A stretch of DNA of 64,000 nt. It comes from Streptomyces sp. 3214.6 (GTDB lineage: Bacteria > Actinomycetota > Actinomycetes > Streptomycetales > Streptomycetaceae). The notes under the pieces were generated by a model. That model was not told the origin of the DNA. It made no database searches and was given only the letters and a program-made list of their open reading frames with translations. Both the position numbers and the translations under genes were made by a program. Positions 42,586 to 50,444 of this stretch are shown here, piece by piece (position 1 is the first letter of the stretch; each line of letters opens with the position of its first letter). The stretch lies in NCBI RefSeq assembly GCF_900129855.1, contig NZ_LT670819.1, positions 7,626,001 to 7,690,000 on the forward strand, given 5' to 3'.

Positions 42586-44121
42586 CTACTTCTTCACGGC
42601 CTTCAGCGCGTTGACGACACCGAAGCCGAAGAAGCCGTTGACGCGCTTGCCGCCGACGCACGTGGCGTCCACGACGCCGTCACCGTTGCCGTCGTACGGC
42701 CCGACCGGGCACGCCGTGCTGTCGGCCTGCACCTTGAGCAGCGCCTGCAGCTGGGCCGGCGTCGCCCACGGGTGTGTCGACTTCAGCAGCGCGGCCACAC
42801 CGGACACGTGCGGGGACGCCATCGAGGTGCCCTGCAGGAACCCGTAGGCGTTGTTCGGCATGGTCGACAGGACGCGCCCGTTGGCCGACGGGGTGTCCGG
42901 GATCTGGTACTTGTCGCCGCCCGGAGCCGCCACGTCGACGACGCCCAGACCGTAGCTGGAGTAGTACGACTTGGTGCCCTTGACGCCCGTCGCGCTCACC
43001 GTGACGACGCCCGGCAGCTGGGTCGGGACGTCGAAGCACTCGTGCGGGTCGACCGTCCGCGTCACCGGCGTGGAGTCGTCGGGGCTGGAGGAGTCGACGA
43101 GAGCGTCGGAGTCCAGGTCGTGGTTGGAGTTGCCCGCCGAGGCGACGTTGAGCGTGCCCTTCTTCTGGGCGTACAGCTGGGCCCGGTTGACTGCGTCGAC
43201 GATGGCCTTCTGGTCGGGGTCGTCCATGCAGTTGTACAGCCACGGGTCGACGTAGTAGCTGTTGTTCGTGACCTCGACGCCGTGGTCGGCGGCGAACACG
43301 AAGGCGCAGACGACGTTCTCCGGGTAGAAGAGGCCGTCCTTGGGGTCGCTCACCTTGATGCCGGCGACCTTCACGCCGGGCGCGACCCCCGCCACGCCGA
43401 TGCCGTTGCGGGCCGCCGCGATCTCACCGGCGACATGCGTGCCGTGGTAATCCTCGGCCGGGTTGTACGGGCGCCAGGCGCCGGGGGTGGTGTCCGCGAC
43501 GCCGCCGACGCAGTTCGCCGACTGGGACGCGGAGAAGTTCGGCGCGAGATCGGGGTGGGTGTCGTCGACACCGGTGTCGATCACGGCGACCGTCACCTTC
43601 TTGCTGCCCGGGTTGATCTCGGCGGCCTTGTCGGCGCCGATCGCCCGCAGGTCCCACTGGTCGGCCTCGAGCGGCTCGCTCTGACCCGCCGCGTCGGACG
43701 CCTTCTCGATCTTCGCGGCCTCCGCCTTCGACAGGACCTGCGCCGCGCCCTCGTCGGTGGTCCCGGCGGCGCTCAGCGGCGCGGTACGGGTCGCGCCCGC
43801 CGACTGCACACCGCGCACCGCGCGTATCTGCGCGCCGAAGTCGGGGTTCGCCGAGTGCACGACGAGCACGCCGATCTTGTCGTACGCCGCGACGACGGTG
43901 CCGCCGGCCGCGGCGATCGCCTTCTTCACCGACGCGATCGTGCGGTGGTCCACCTTCGTGTTGACGACGTACGCCAGGGTGCCGGCGTCCGCGGTCTGGG
44001 TGGTGGAGGTCGTGACCGGGGCCGCGGAGGCCGCCGTCGGCAGGAAGCCGAGGGAGGCGGTCAGCGACAGCACGACGGGCACCGCGAGCGCGAGGCGGCG
44101 TCTGGAAGGCAGATGAGCCAT
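42586..44121 (-). CDS. Secreted S8 family subtilisin-like serine protease
   Basis: A 511-residue preproprotease. The signal peptide (SRRRLALAVPVVLSLTASLGFLPTAASA) is followed by an I9-like prodomain and the catalytic domain: Asp D182 in VAVIDTGVDDTHPD, His H226 in DYHGTHVAGE, and Ser S433 in GTSMASPHVSG; NNSYY supplies the oxyanion Asn. The triad is complete. No LPXTG or carbohydrate-binding domain is present. A clear GGAGA lies upstream of ATG 44121. Active extracellular proteolysis is likely. Confidence 0.94.
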   Translation of the reverse strand: MAHLPSRRRLALAVPVVLSLTASLGFLPTAASAAPVTTSTTQTADAGTLAYVVNTKVDHRTIASVKKAIAAAGGTVVAAYDKIGVLVVHSANPDFGAQIRAVRGVQSAGATRTAPLSAAGTTDEGAAQVLSKAEAAKIEKASDAAGQSEPLEADQWDLRAIGADKAAEINPGSKKVTVAVIDTGVDDTHPDLAPNFSASQSANCVGGVADTTPGAWRPYNPAEDYHGTHVAGEIAAARNGIGVAGVAPGVKVAGIKVSDPKDGLFYPENVVCAFVFAADHGVEVTNNSYYVDPWLYNCMDDPDQKAIVDAVNRAQLYAQKKGTLNVASAGNSNHDLDSDALVDSSSPDDSTPVTRTVDPHECFDVPTQLPGVVTVSATGVKGTKSYYSSYGLGVVDVAAPGGDKYQIPDTPSANGRVLSTMPNNAYGFLQGTSMASPHVSGVAALLKSTHPWATPAQLQALLKVQADSTACPVGPYDGNGDGVVDATCVGGKRVNGFFGFGVVNALKAVKK

Positions 44122-44263
44122 GGGGTCTCCACATCATCCGGAAACGGGACCTGCCCAAGCACAGGTGCTGCCTGGACAGGTACATGACGGGTGGTGCTCG
44201 CTCGAAGCTATCTCCCTGACTCACCGGCCAGCAATGATTTCCAGGCGCCGAGTTTGCCGACCC

Positions 44264-44300
44264 ATGACCTGACGCGGCCCACGCTCGTTGGTCATGACCT
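44264..44300. promoter_or_regulatory. Palindrome and spaced direct repeat in the 312-bp gap before the symporter operon
   Basis: ATGACCT occurs at 44264 and 44294, exactly 30 bp apart. The second copy is part of a perfect 10-bp palindrome GGTCATGACC (44290-44299). The 44122-44433 region between the divergent protease and symporter genes contains little else I recognise, apart from a GAGGAG ribosome site for the latter. Confidence 0.4.
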
Positions 44301-44433
44301 GCCGAAGGCCACTTCGACAAAGCCGCCCGATGCGTTGAACCCGCCCCCGTGCGGCGCCGTGACCTTGGGCAGGGAGCGAGAGGAAACTCGTCTCCTTTCG
44401 CCGTCCGACCCGCATCCGCAACGAGGAGACTCC

Positions 44434-44790
44434 GTGGCCACCGAGACACCGCCCCCCTCGAAAACCCCAGCCCGACTCCCCTCCGCCGAGGAGTTCGTCG
44501 CGGTGCAGGAGAGCGCGGAGTTCGGTGAACTGCGCAGCTCCTACCGCGGCTTCGCCTTCCCGCTGACCGTCGCCTTCATCGCCTGGTACCTGCTGTACGT
44601 CCTGCTGTCCAACTACGCGGGCGACTTCATGGGCACCAAGCTCTTCGGCAACATCAACGTCGCCCTCGCCCTGGGCCTCGCCCAGTTCCTCACCACGTTC
44701 CTCATCGCCTGGTGGTACGCGCGCACCGCCGCCGCCCGGTTCGACCCCAAGGCCGAGGCCATCAAGTCCCGGATGGAGGGCGGAGAGTGA
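44434..44790 (+). CDS. DUF485 small membrane protein, partner of the symporter
   Basis: A 118-residue protein with two membrane helices (GFAFPLTVAFIAWYLLYVLLSNYAGDF and INVALALGLAQFLTTFLIAWWYA) and a polar N-terminal extension. This is the DUF485 family that accompanies acetate/solute symporters. GTG 44434 has GAGGAG at 8 nt. The last codons overlap the start of the symporter gene (GTGA at 44787). Confidence 0.92.
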   Translation: MATETPPPSKTPARLPSAEEFVAVQESAEFGELRSSYRGFAFPLTVAFIAWYLLYVLLSNYAGDFMGTKLFGNINVALALGLAQFLTTFLIAWWYARTAAARFDPKAEAIKSRMEGGE

Positions 44791-46415
44791 TCCCCGCACA
44801 GCACACCACCCTGCTCGCCGCAGGCGAGGCCAGCGAGCACCGCACGCTGATCATCACCCTGTTCGCGGTGTTCGTCGTCGCGACCCTTGTCATCACCGTC
44901 TGGGCCGGCCGCCAGACCAAGGACGCCGCCGACTTCTACGCCGGCGGCCGCCAGTTCACCGGCTTCCAGAACGGCCTCGCCGTCTCCGGCGACTACATGT
45001 CCGCCGCGTCCTTCCTCGGCATCGCGGGCGCCATCGCCCTCTTCGGCTACGACGGCTTCCTGTACTCCATCGGCTTCCTGGTCGCCTGGCTGGTCGCCCT
45101 GCTCCTGGTCGCCGAGCCGCTGCGCAACTCCGGCCGCTACACGATGGGCGACGTCCTGGCGTACCGCATGCGCCAGCGCCCCGTCCGCACAGCCGCCGGC
45201 ACCTCCACCATCGTCGTCTCGATCTTCTACCTGCTGGCCCAGATGGCGGGCGCGGGCGTCCTGGTCTCGCTGCTCCTCGGCATCACCAGCGACGGCGGCA
45301 AGATCGGCATCGTCGCCCTGGTCGGCGTCCTGATGATCGTCTACGTGACGATCGGCGGTATGAAAGGCACCACCTGGGTCCAGATGGTCAAGGCGGTCCT
45401 GCTGATCGCGGGCGCCCTCCTGCTCACCTTCCTGGTGCTGCTGAAGTTCGACTTCAACGTCTCGGACCTGCTGGGCTCGGCTGCCGACAACAGCGGCAAG
45501 GGCACGGCCTTCCTGGAACCCGGCCTGAAGTACGGCGCCACCGGCACCACCAAGCTGGACTTCATCTCCCTCGGCATCGCCCTGGTCCTGGGCACCGCGG
45601 GCCTGCCGCACATCCTGATCCGCTTCTACACGGTGCCCACCGCCAAGGCCGCCCGTAAGTCGGTCATCTGGGCCATCGGCCTGATCGGCGCCTTCTACCT
45701 GATGACCCTCGCCCTCGGCTTCGGCGCCGCCGCGCTGATCAAACCGGACGAGATCATCGCGTCCAACAAGGCCGGCAACACGGCCGCCCCGCTGCTCGCC
45801 CTGCATCTCGGCGGCGTCGACTCCAACTGGGGCGCGATCCTGCTGGCCACCATCTCGGCGGTCGCCTTCGCCACCATCCTCGCGGTCGTCGCCGGTCTCA
45901 CCCTCGCCTCGTCCTCGTCGTTCGCGCACGACATCTACGCGAACGTCATCAAGCGAGGTCAGGCCACTGAGAAGCAGGAGATGAGCGCGGCCCGCTACGC
46001 CACGGTCGGCATCGGCGCCGTCTCCATCCTGCTGGGCGCCCTCGCCCGCGATCTGAACGTGGCCGGCCTGGTCGCGCTCGCCTTCGCGGTCGCCGCCTCC
46101 GCCAACCTCCCGACGATCCTCTACAGCCTCTTCTGGAAGCGGTTCACCACCTCCGGAGCCCTGTGGTCGATCTACGGCGGCCTGGTCACCGCGGTCGGCC
46201 TGGTGCTGTTCTCACCGGTCGTCTCCGGCAAGCCCAGCTCGATGTTCCCCGGCGTCGACTTCCACTGGTTCCCGCTGGAGAACCCCGGCCTCATCTCGAT
46301 CCCGGTCGGCTTCCTGCTGGGCGTCGTCGGCACCCTCCTGTCGAAGGAGGAGCCCGACAGCGAGAAGTACGCCGAACTGGAGGTCCGCTCCCTGACCGGC
46401 ACCGGAGCCCACTGA
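44787..46415 (+). CDS. Sodium/solute symporter (acetate permease ActP-like)
   Basis: A 542-residue transporter of the SSS family with about 13 helices. The signature GGRQFTGFQNGLAVSGDYMSAASFLGIAGAI is intact; other conserved segments include RQTKDAADFYAGGR, LYSIGFLVAWLVALLL, GLPHILIRFYTVPTAKAARKS and SSSFAHDIYANVIKRGQ. DUF485 plus this protein equals the YjcH-ActP arrangement for acetate uptake, though pyruvate and other monocarboxylates are possible. A perfect 14-bp hairpin at 46439-46474 ends the unit. Confidence 0.93.
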   Translation: MIPAQHTTLLAAGEASEHRTLIITLFAVFVVATLVITVWAGRQTKDAADFYAGGRQFTGFQNGLAVSGDYMSAASFLGIAGAIALFGYDGFLYSIGFLVAWLVALLLVAEPLRNSGRYTMGDVLAYRMRQRPVRTAAGTSTIVVSIFYLLAQMAGAGVLVSLLLGITSDGGKIGIVALVGVLMIVYVTIGGMKGTTWVQMVKAVLLIAGALLLTFLVLLKFDFNVSDLLGSAADNSGKGTAFLEPGLKYGATGTTKLDFISLGIALVLGTAGLPHILIRFYTVPTAKAARKSVIWAIGLIGAFYLMTLALGFGAAALIKPDEIIASNKAGNTAAPLLALHLGGVDSNWGAILLATISAVAFATILAVVAGLTLASSSSFAHDIYANVIKRGQATEKQEMSAARYATVGIGAVSILLGALARDLNVAGLVALAFAVAASANLPTILYSLFWKRFTTSGALWSIYGGLVTAVGLVLFSPVVSGKPSSMFPGVDFHWFPLENPGLISIPVGFLLGVVGTLLSKEEPDSEKYAELEVRSLTGTGAH

Positions 46416-46438
46416 GCACCCACCGCCCACACCCCCTG

Positions 46439-46474
46439 CGCGGCCGCGTCGTAGCTCTCGACGACGCGGCCGCG
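46439..46474 (+). terminator. Terminator after the symporter
   Basis: CGCGGCCGCGTCGT (46439-46452) and ACGACGCGGCCGCG (46461-46474) are perfectly complementary (14 bp) around the 8-nt loop AGCTCTCG. It separates the symporter operon from moaA. Confidence 0.8.
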
Positions 46475-46574
46475 TCCCGTCTCGTGGGAACGGGCTCTGT
46501 CGTTGTCAGTGGCGTCACGTAGGCTCGCAGGTGACGGGAGCGAACCGCGATCCGCTACGAGGGAGGGGGCCCAC

Positions 46575-47564
46575 GTGCTCATCGACACCTACGGCCGGGT
46601 GGCCACCGACCTGAGAGTCTCGCTGACCGACCGGTGCAACCTGCGCTGTACGTACTGCATGCCCGAGGAGGGCCTGCAGTGGCTGGCCAAGCCCGACCTC
46701 CTCACGGACGACGAGATCGTCCGCCTGATCGGCATAGCGGTCTCCACGCTCGGCATCGAGGAGGTCCGCTTCACCGGCGGCGAGCCCCTGCTGCGCCCGG
46801 GCCTGGTCGGCATCGTCGAGCGGGTCGCGGCCCTGACCCCCCGCCCCCAGATGTCCCTGACGACGAACGGCATCGGCCTGCGCCGCACCGCGACCGCCCT
46901 GAAGGCGGCCGGTCTGGACCGGGTCAACGTCTCCCTCGACACCCTGCGCCCCGACGTCTTCAAAACCCTCACCCGCCGCGACCGCCACAAGGACGTCCTC
47001 GAAGGCCTCGAAGCCGCCCGCGAGGCAGGCCTGACGCCGGTGAAGGTCAACGCGGTCCTGATGCCGGGCCTGAACGCGGACGAAGCCCCGGACCTGCTGA
47101 CCTGGGCCGTGGAGCACGCCTACGAGCTGCGTTTCATCGAGCAGATGCCGCTGGACGCACAACACGGCTGGAAGCGCGAGGGCATGGTCACCGCGGGCGA
47201 CATCCTCGCCTCCCTGCGCACCCGCTTCGACCTCACCCCCGAGGGTCAGGACGAACGCGGCTCGGCCCCGGCCGAACGCTGGCTGGTGGACGGCGGCCCG
47301 CACCGCGTCGGCGTCATCGCCTCCGTCACCCGCCCGTTCTGCGCGGCCTGCGACCGCACCCGCCTCACCGCCGACGGCCAGGTCCGCACCTGCCTCTTCG
47401 CCCGCGAGGAGACCGACCTGCGCGCGGCCCTGCGCTCCGGCGCGCCCGACGAGGAGATAGCCCGCGTCTGGCGCCTGGCGATGTGGGGCAAGAAGGCGGG
47501 AGCGGGCCTGGACGACCCGTCGTTCGTACAGCCGGACCGGCCCATGTCCGCAATCGGGGGCTAG
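46575..47564 (+). CDS. moaA: GTP 3',8-cyclase (molybdenum cofactor)
   Basis: A 329-residue radical-SAM enzyme that forms 3',8-cyclo-GTP, the first step of molybdopterin synthesis. The N-terminal [4Fe-4S] ligands are C21, C25 and C28 (DRCNLRCTYC). The second cluster ligands are in FCAACDRTRLTADGQVRTCLF. The C-terminus ends in GG as required for activity with MoaC. GTG 46575 follows GGGAGGGGG. It stands alone here; other moa genes are not in the window. Confidence 0.95.
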   Translation: MLIDTYGRVATDLRVSLTDRCNLRCTYCMPEEGLQWLAKPDLLTDDEIVRLIGIAVSTLGIEEVRFTGGEPLLRPGLVGIVERVAALTPRPQMSLTTNGIGLRRTATALKAAGLDRVNVSLDTLRPDVFKTLTRRDRHKDVLEGLEAAREAGLTPVKVNAVLMPGLNADEAPDLLTWAVEHAYELRFIEQMPLDAQHGWKREGMVTAGDILASLRTRFDLTPEGQDERGSAPAERWLVDGGPHRVGVIASVTRPFCAACDRTRLTADGQVRTCLFAREETDLRAALRSGAPDEEIARVWRLAMWGKKAGAGLDDPSFVQPDRPMSAIGG

Positions 47565-47569
47565 GAGAG

Positions 47570-47650
47570 CGCCCCGAGGGGCGGGGGGCTCTATCGATAT
47601 GCGGCTCCGCCGCGTGGGCGCGACCAGCCCCCACGCACCCGCACCCGACG
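47570..47650. terminator. Dispersed-repeat-like terminator region between moaA and a convergent gene
   Basis: CGCCCC-GA-GGGGCG (47570-47583) is an immediate hairpin after the moaA stop, followed by GCGGCTCCGCCGC and GTGGGCGCGACCAGCCCCCAC, which can fold again. The wording closely follows intergenic repeats that I remember throughout Streptomyces chromosomes. It would stop both converging transcripts. Confidence 0.6.
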
Positions 47651-47653
47651 GCT

Positions 47654-47869
47654 TCAGACGTCCTGCGCTTCCCAGTCCTTCAGAAGAACCACGTCCTTCA
47701 AAAACCCCCGCACCCCGAGAAACTCCGCCAAGTGCGCGCGATGCGCTTCGCACGCGAGCCACGTCTTGCGCCGCTCCGGCGTATGGATCTTCGGGTTGTT
47801 CCACGCCAACACCCACACCGCGTCGACACGGCAGCCCTTGGCGGAACAGATCGGAGTCTCGTCACTCAC
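47654..47869 (-). CDS. Small conserved Cys/His protein of unknown function
   Basis: A 71-residue protein: SDETPICSAKGCRVDAVWVLAWNNPKIHTPERRKTWLACEAHRAHLAEFLGVRGFLKDVVLLKDWE. CxxxxC and CxxHRxxH form a probable zinc site. The sequence is typical of a widespread actinobacterial family sometimes mislabelled as acetone carboxylase. GTG 47869. A GC hairpin with a following T-run lies upstream at 47903-47940. Confidence 0.82.
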   Translation of the reverse strand: MSDETPICSAKGCRVDAVWVLAWNNPKIHTPERRKTWLACEAHRAHLAEFLGVRGFLKDVVLLKDWEAQDV

Positions 47870-47902
47870 AGCTTCGTCTCGCAAAAACCCCGCACACAAA
47901 GG

Positions 47903-47940
47903 CGACGCCGAGCAGCCACGGGGGGAGCTGCCCGGCGTCG
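47903..47940 (-). terminator. 13-bp hairpin between two leftward genes
   Basis: CGACGCCGAGCAG (47903-47915) pairs with CTGCCCGGCGTCG (47928-47940) with one mismatch. On the minus strand a GGGGTTTTTG run follows at about 47890-47881. It may end the DUF3099 transcript, about 150 nt after that gene's stop, or act as an attenuator for the next gene. Confidence 0.5.
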
Positions 47941-48092
47941 GTCCGTCGCTCCGACGGGGGATGCGGAGCGCGTACGAAGTATGTCACGGCCGACCGCTCC
48001 CACGGCACTGGAACAACATGATTGATCTGAGCTTTTCCTGAGCTTGCCACACAGCCCGCTCACCGCGGACCCATGGCCGGCTCATGCCCGGC

Positions 48093-48506
48093 TCATGGCC
48101 GCCGCTCAGCGGGACCGGGCGCCGACTCCTCCCGAAGGGATTCCGCGAAGCCTTCCCTTTCCGGCTCCTCCGGGACGAATTCCGCGGAGTCTTCCGGGCG
48201 CGGCGGGGCCACCATCGGCCTCACCGGCACGGTCACGAAAGTGGAGGGCAGCGAGGGCACGTTCTCCCGTCCGGCGTTGGCGATCACTACCGCGACATAG
48301 GGGAGCACCACCCCCAGGACCAGCGCCACGATCGCCACATGCCGTTCCACGTTCCACAACGTCGCCGCGAGGATCACCGACACCGTACGGACCGACATCG
48401 AGATGACGTACCGCCGCTGACGGCCCCGCACGTCGTCCTGGAGACCCTGCCGGGCGCCGGTGATCCGGAACACCTGGACGTTCCCGCCGCCACCCTGCTT
48501 CCGCAT
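48093..48506 (-). CDS. DUF3099-type membrane protein
   Basis: A 137-residue protein with a basic N-terminus (MRKQGGGGNVQVFRITGARQGLQDDVRGRQRRYVISMSVRTV), two hydrophobic helices (VRTVSVILAATLWNVERHVAIVALVLGVVLPYVAVVIANA) and a proline/acidic C-terminal tail (PPRPEDSAEFVPEEPEREG). This matches the actinobacterial DUF3099 family. Function unknown. ATG 48506 is a clean start; the divergent glsB-like gene lies 200 bp away behind repeated GTAC palindromes. Confidence 0.84.
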   Translation of the reverse strand: MRKQGGGGNVQVFRITGARQGLQDDVRGRQRRYVISMSVRTVSVILAATLWNVERHVAIVALVLGVVLPYVAVVIANAGRENVPSLPSTFVTVPVRPMVAPPRPEDSAEFVPEEPEREGFAESLREESAPGPAERRP

Positions 48507-48623
48507 CACATTCCACCGTCCGCCCACATCGGCATCTCCCCGGCTGTCCACGTTACGCCGCGGCTGCGCCCCCTTCGAGACCGGGTCGCCTCCCGCCCGG
48601 GGAGACGTACTGCGTCGTCCCGC

Positions 48624-48654
48624 GTACGGCCGTACCCGACATGCGCCGTACGGC
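48624..48654. promoter_or_regulatory. Two GTAC-centred palindromes in a divergent promoter region
   Basis: GTACGGCCGTAC (48624-48635) and GCCGTACGGC (48645-48654) are perfect palindromes of 12 and 10 bp. A third half-site CCGTAC lies at about 48693. All are in the 203-bp gap between the DUF3099 gene and the GlsB-like gene, which are divergent, so a shared operator is plausible. Confidence 0.45.
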
Positions 48655-48709
48655 GAGCGGATCGAGACTTGGGGGCAATGCTCACGTAGAGCCGTACGAG
48701 GAGGCAGCC

Positions 48710-48988
48710 ATGGGCTGGTTGTGGGCGATCATCGTGGGATTCGTGCTGGGCCTGATCGCGAAGGCGATCATCCCGGGCAAGCAGCACAGCCCGCTCTGGC
48801 TGACGACCATTTTCGGCATGCTGGGCGCGATCGTGGGCAACTCGATCGCCCGGGCGGTGGGGGTCGAGTCCACGCCGGGCATCGACTGGAGCCGCCACGC
48901 GTTCCAGCTGGTCGCCGCGATCATCATCGTCGCCGTGGGCGACATGCTCTACATGGCGACGCTGGGCAAGAGAAAACACCGGGTCTGA
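48710..48988 (+). CDS. GlsB/YeaQ/YmgE family membrane protein
   Basis: A 92-residue protein of three hydrophobic segments: GWLWAIIVGFVLGLIAKAIIPGKQ, LTTIFGMLGAIVGNSIARAVG and LVAAIIIVAVGDMLYMATLG. This is the transglycosylase-associated protein (TAP) family linked with membrane stress. GAGGAGG precedes ATG 48710 by about 7 nt. A strong bidirectional terminator follows. Confidence 0.9.
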   Translation: MGWLWAIIVGFVLGLIAKAIIPGKQHSPLWLTTIFGMLGAIVGNSIARAVGVESTPGIDWSRHAFQLVAAIIIVAVGDMLYMATLGKRKHRV

Positions 48989-49005
48989 CCGACCGGCGCA
49001 CGGCG

Positions 49006-49039
49006 AAGGGGGCCGCTTCCCGAGGGAAGCCGCCCCCTT
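49006..49039. terminator. Bidirectional terminator between glsB-like gene and tyrS
   Basis: AAGGGGGCCGCTTCCC (49006-49021) and GGGAAGCCGCCCCCTT (49024-49039) pair over 16 bp with one C-C mismatch, loop GA. Flanking A-rich and T-rich ends allow it to work in both directions. Confidence 0.75.
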
Positions 49040-49062
49040 GCTCACGCGCTACGGCCGACCGG

Positions 49063-50328
49063 TCAGCCGGTGACCTCGACGGCGGCCAGGTTCTTCTTCC
49101 CCCGCCGCAGCACCAGCCACCGCCCGTGCAGGAGGTCCTCCTTCACGGGGACCGCGTCCTCGGCCGTGACCTTGACGTTGTTCACGTAGGCCCCGCCCTC
49201 CTTCACGGTCCGCCGCGCGGCCGACTTGCTGGCCACCAGGCCGACCTCGGCGAACAGGTCCACGACCGGCCCGAGCTCGGCGACCCTGGCGTGCGGCACC
49301 TCGGACAGGGCCGCGGCCAGCGTCCGCTCGTCGAGGTCGCCCAGCTCGCCCTGACCGAAGAGGGCCTTGGACGCGGCGATCACCGCGGCCGTCTGGTCGG
49401 CGCCGTGCACCAGCGTCGTCAGTTCCTCGGCCAGCGCCCGCTGCGCGGCCCGGGCCTGCGGACGCTCCTGCGTCTGCCGCTCCAGCTCCTCCAGCTCCTC
49501 ACGGGACTGGAAGGACAGGATCCGCATGTACGTCGAGATGTCCCGGTCGTCCACGTTCAGCCAGAACTGGTAGAACGCGTACGGCGTCGTCATCTCCGGG
49601 TCGAGCCAGACGGCGCCGCCCTCGGTCTTGCCGAACTTGGTGCCGTCCGCCTTGACCATCAGCGGCGTCGCCAGACAGTGCGCCTCGGCCTCCGGCTCCA
49701 GCCGGTGGATCAGGTCCAGGCCCGCCGTGAGGTTGCCCCACTGGTCGCTGCCGCCCTGCTGGAGTGTGCAGCCGTACCGCCGGTACAGCTCCAGGAAGTC
49801 CATGCCCTGCAGCAGCTGGTAGCTGAACTCCGTGTAACTGATGCCCTCCTGGGACTCCAGCCGCCGGGCGACCGAGTCCTTGGTCAGCATCTTGTTGACG
49901 CGGAAGTGCTTGCCGATGTCACGCAGGAACTCGATGGCCGACAGTCCGGCCGTCCAGTCCAGGTTGTTGACCATCACCGCGGCGTTCTCGCCCTCGAAGG
50001 ACAGGAACGGCTCGATCTGCCCGCGCAGCCGGGTCACCCAGTTCGCGACCGTCTCCGGGTCGTTCAGCGTGCGCTCCGCCGTGGGGCGCGGGTCACCGAT
50101 CTGACCGGTTGCCCCGCCCACCAGGGCCAGCGGACGCAGCCCCGCCCGCTGGAGCCGGCGCATCGTGAGGACCTGCACCAGGTGGCCGACGTGCAGCGAG
50201 GCCGCGGTGGGGTCGAAACCGCAATAGAACGTGACGGGACCGTCCGCGAGCGCCTTGCGCAAAGCGTCCTCGTCAGTGGACAGGGCCCACAGGCCACGCC
50301 ACTTCAGCTCGTCGACGATGTCCGTCAC
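49063..50328 (-). CDS. tyrS: Tyrosyl-tRNA synthetase
   Basis: A 421-residue class I synthetase. The HIGH equivalent is HVGHL ([19 protein letters not shown]), and the KMSKS equivalent is [16 protein letters not shown]. The tyrosine-binding [11 protein letters not shown] and the C-terminal S4-like RNA-binding domain ([23 protein letters not shown]) are complete. GTG 50328 starts it. Essential housekeeping enzyme. The 116 bp upstream of it to the end of tldE contains repeats of GAGCCGGT but no T-box. Confidence 0.97.
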   Translation of the reverse strand: MTDIVDELKWRGLWALSTDEDALRKALADGPVTFYCGFDPTAASLHVGHLVQVLTMRRLQRAGLRPLALVGGATGQIGDPRPTAERTLNDPETVANWVTRLRGQIEPFLSFEGENAAVMVNNLDWTAGLSAIEFLRDIGKHFRVNKMLTKDSVARRLESQEGISYTEFSYQLLQGMDFLELYRRYGCTLQQGGSDQWGNLTAGLDLIHRLEPEAEAHCLATPLMVKADGTKFGKTEGGAVWLDPEMTTPYAFYQFWLNVDDRDISTYMRILSFQSREELEELERQTQERPQARAAQRALAEELTTLVHGADQTAAVIAASKALFGQGELGDLDERTLAAALSEVPHARVAELGPVVDLFAEVGLVASKSAARRTVKEGGAYVNNVKVTAEDAVPVKEDLLHGRWLVLRRGKKNLAAVEVTG

Positions 50329-50444
50329 GGTTCTCGTATCTCCTTGATGATCTTCTTGATGTTCTTGACGCTCTTCGGGCAGCCCAGCCGGTACGTGGAG
50401 CCGGTATGTCGAGCCGGTCCGTCGAGCGATCCCCGGCTACGAGG

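Noticed and set aside
50329-50444. T-box or tRNA-like leader for tyrS
   Set aside because: Short GAGCCGGT repeats are present but no T-box sequence, specifier stem or terminator-antiterminator pair could be found.
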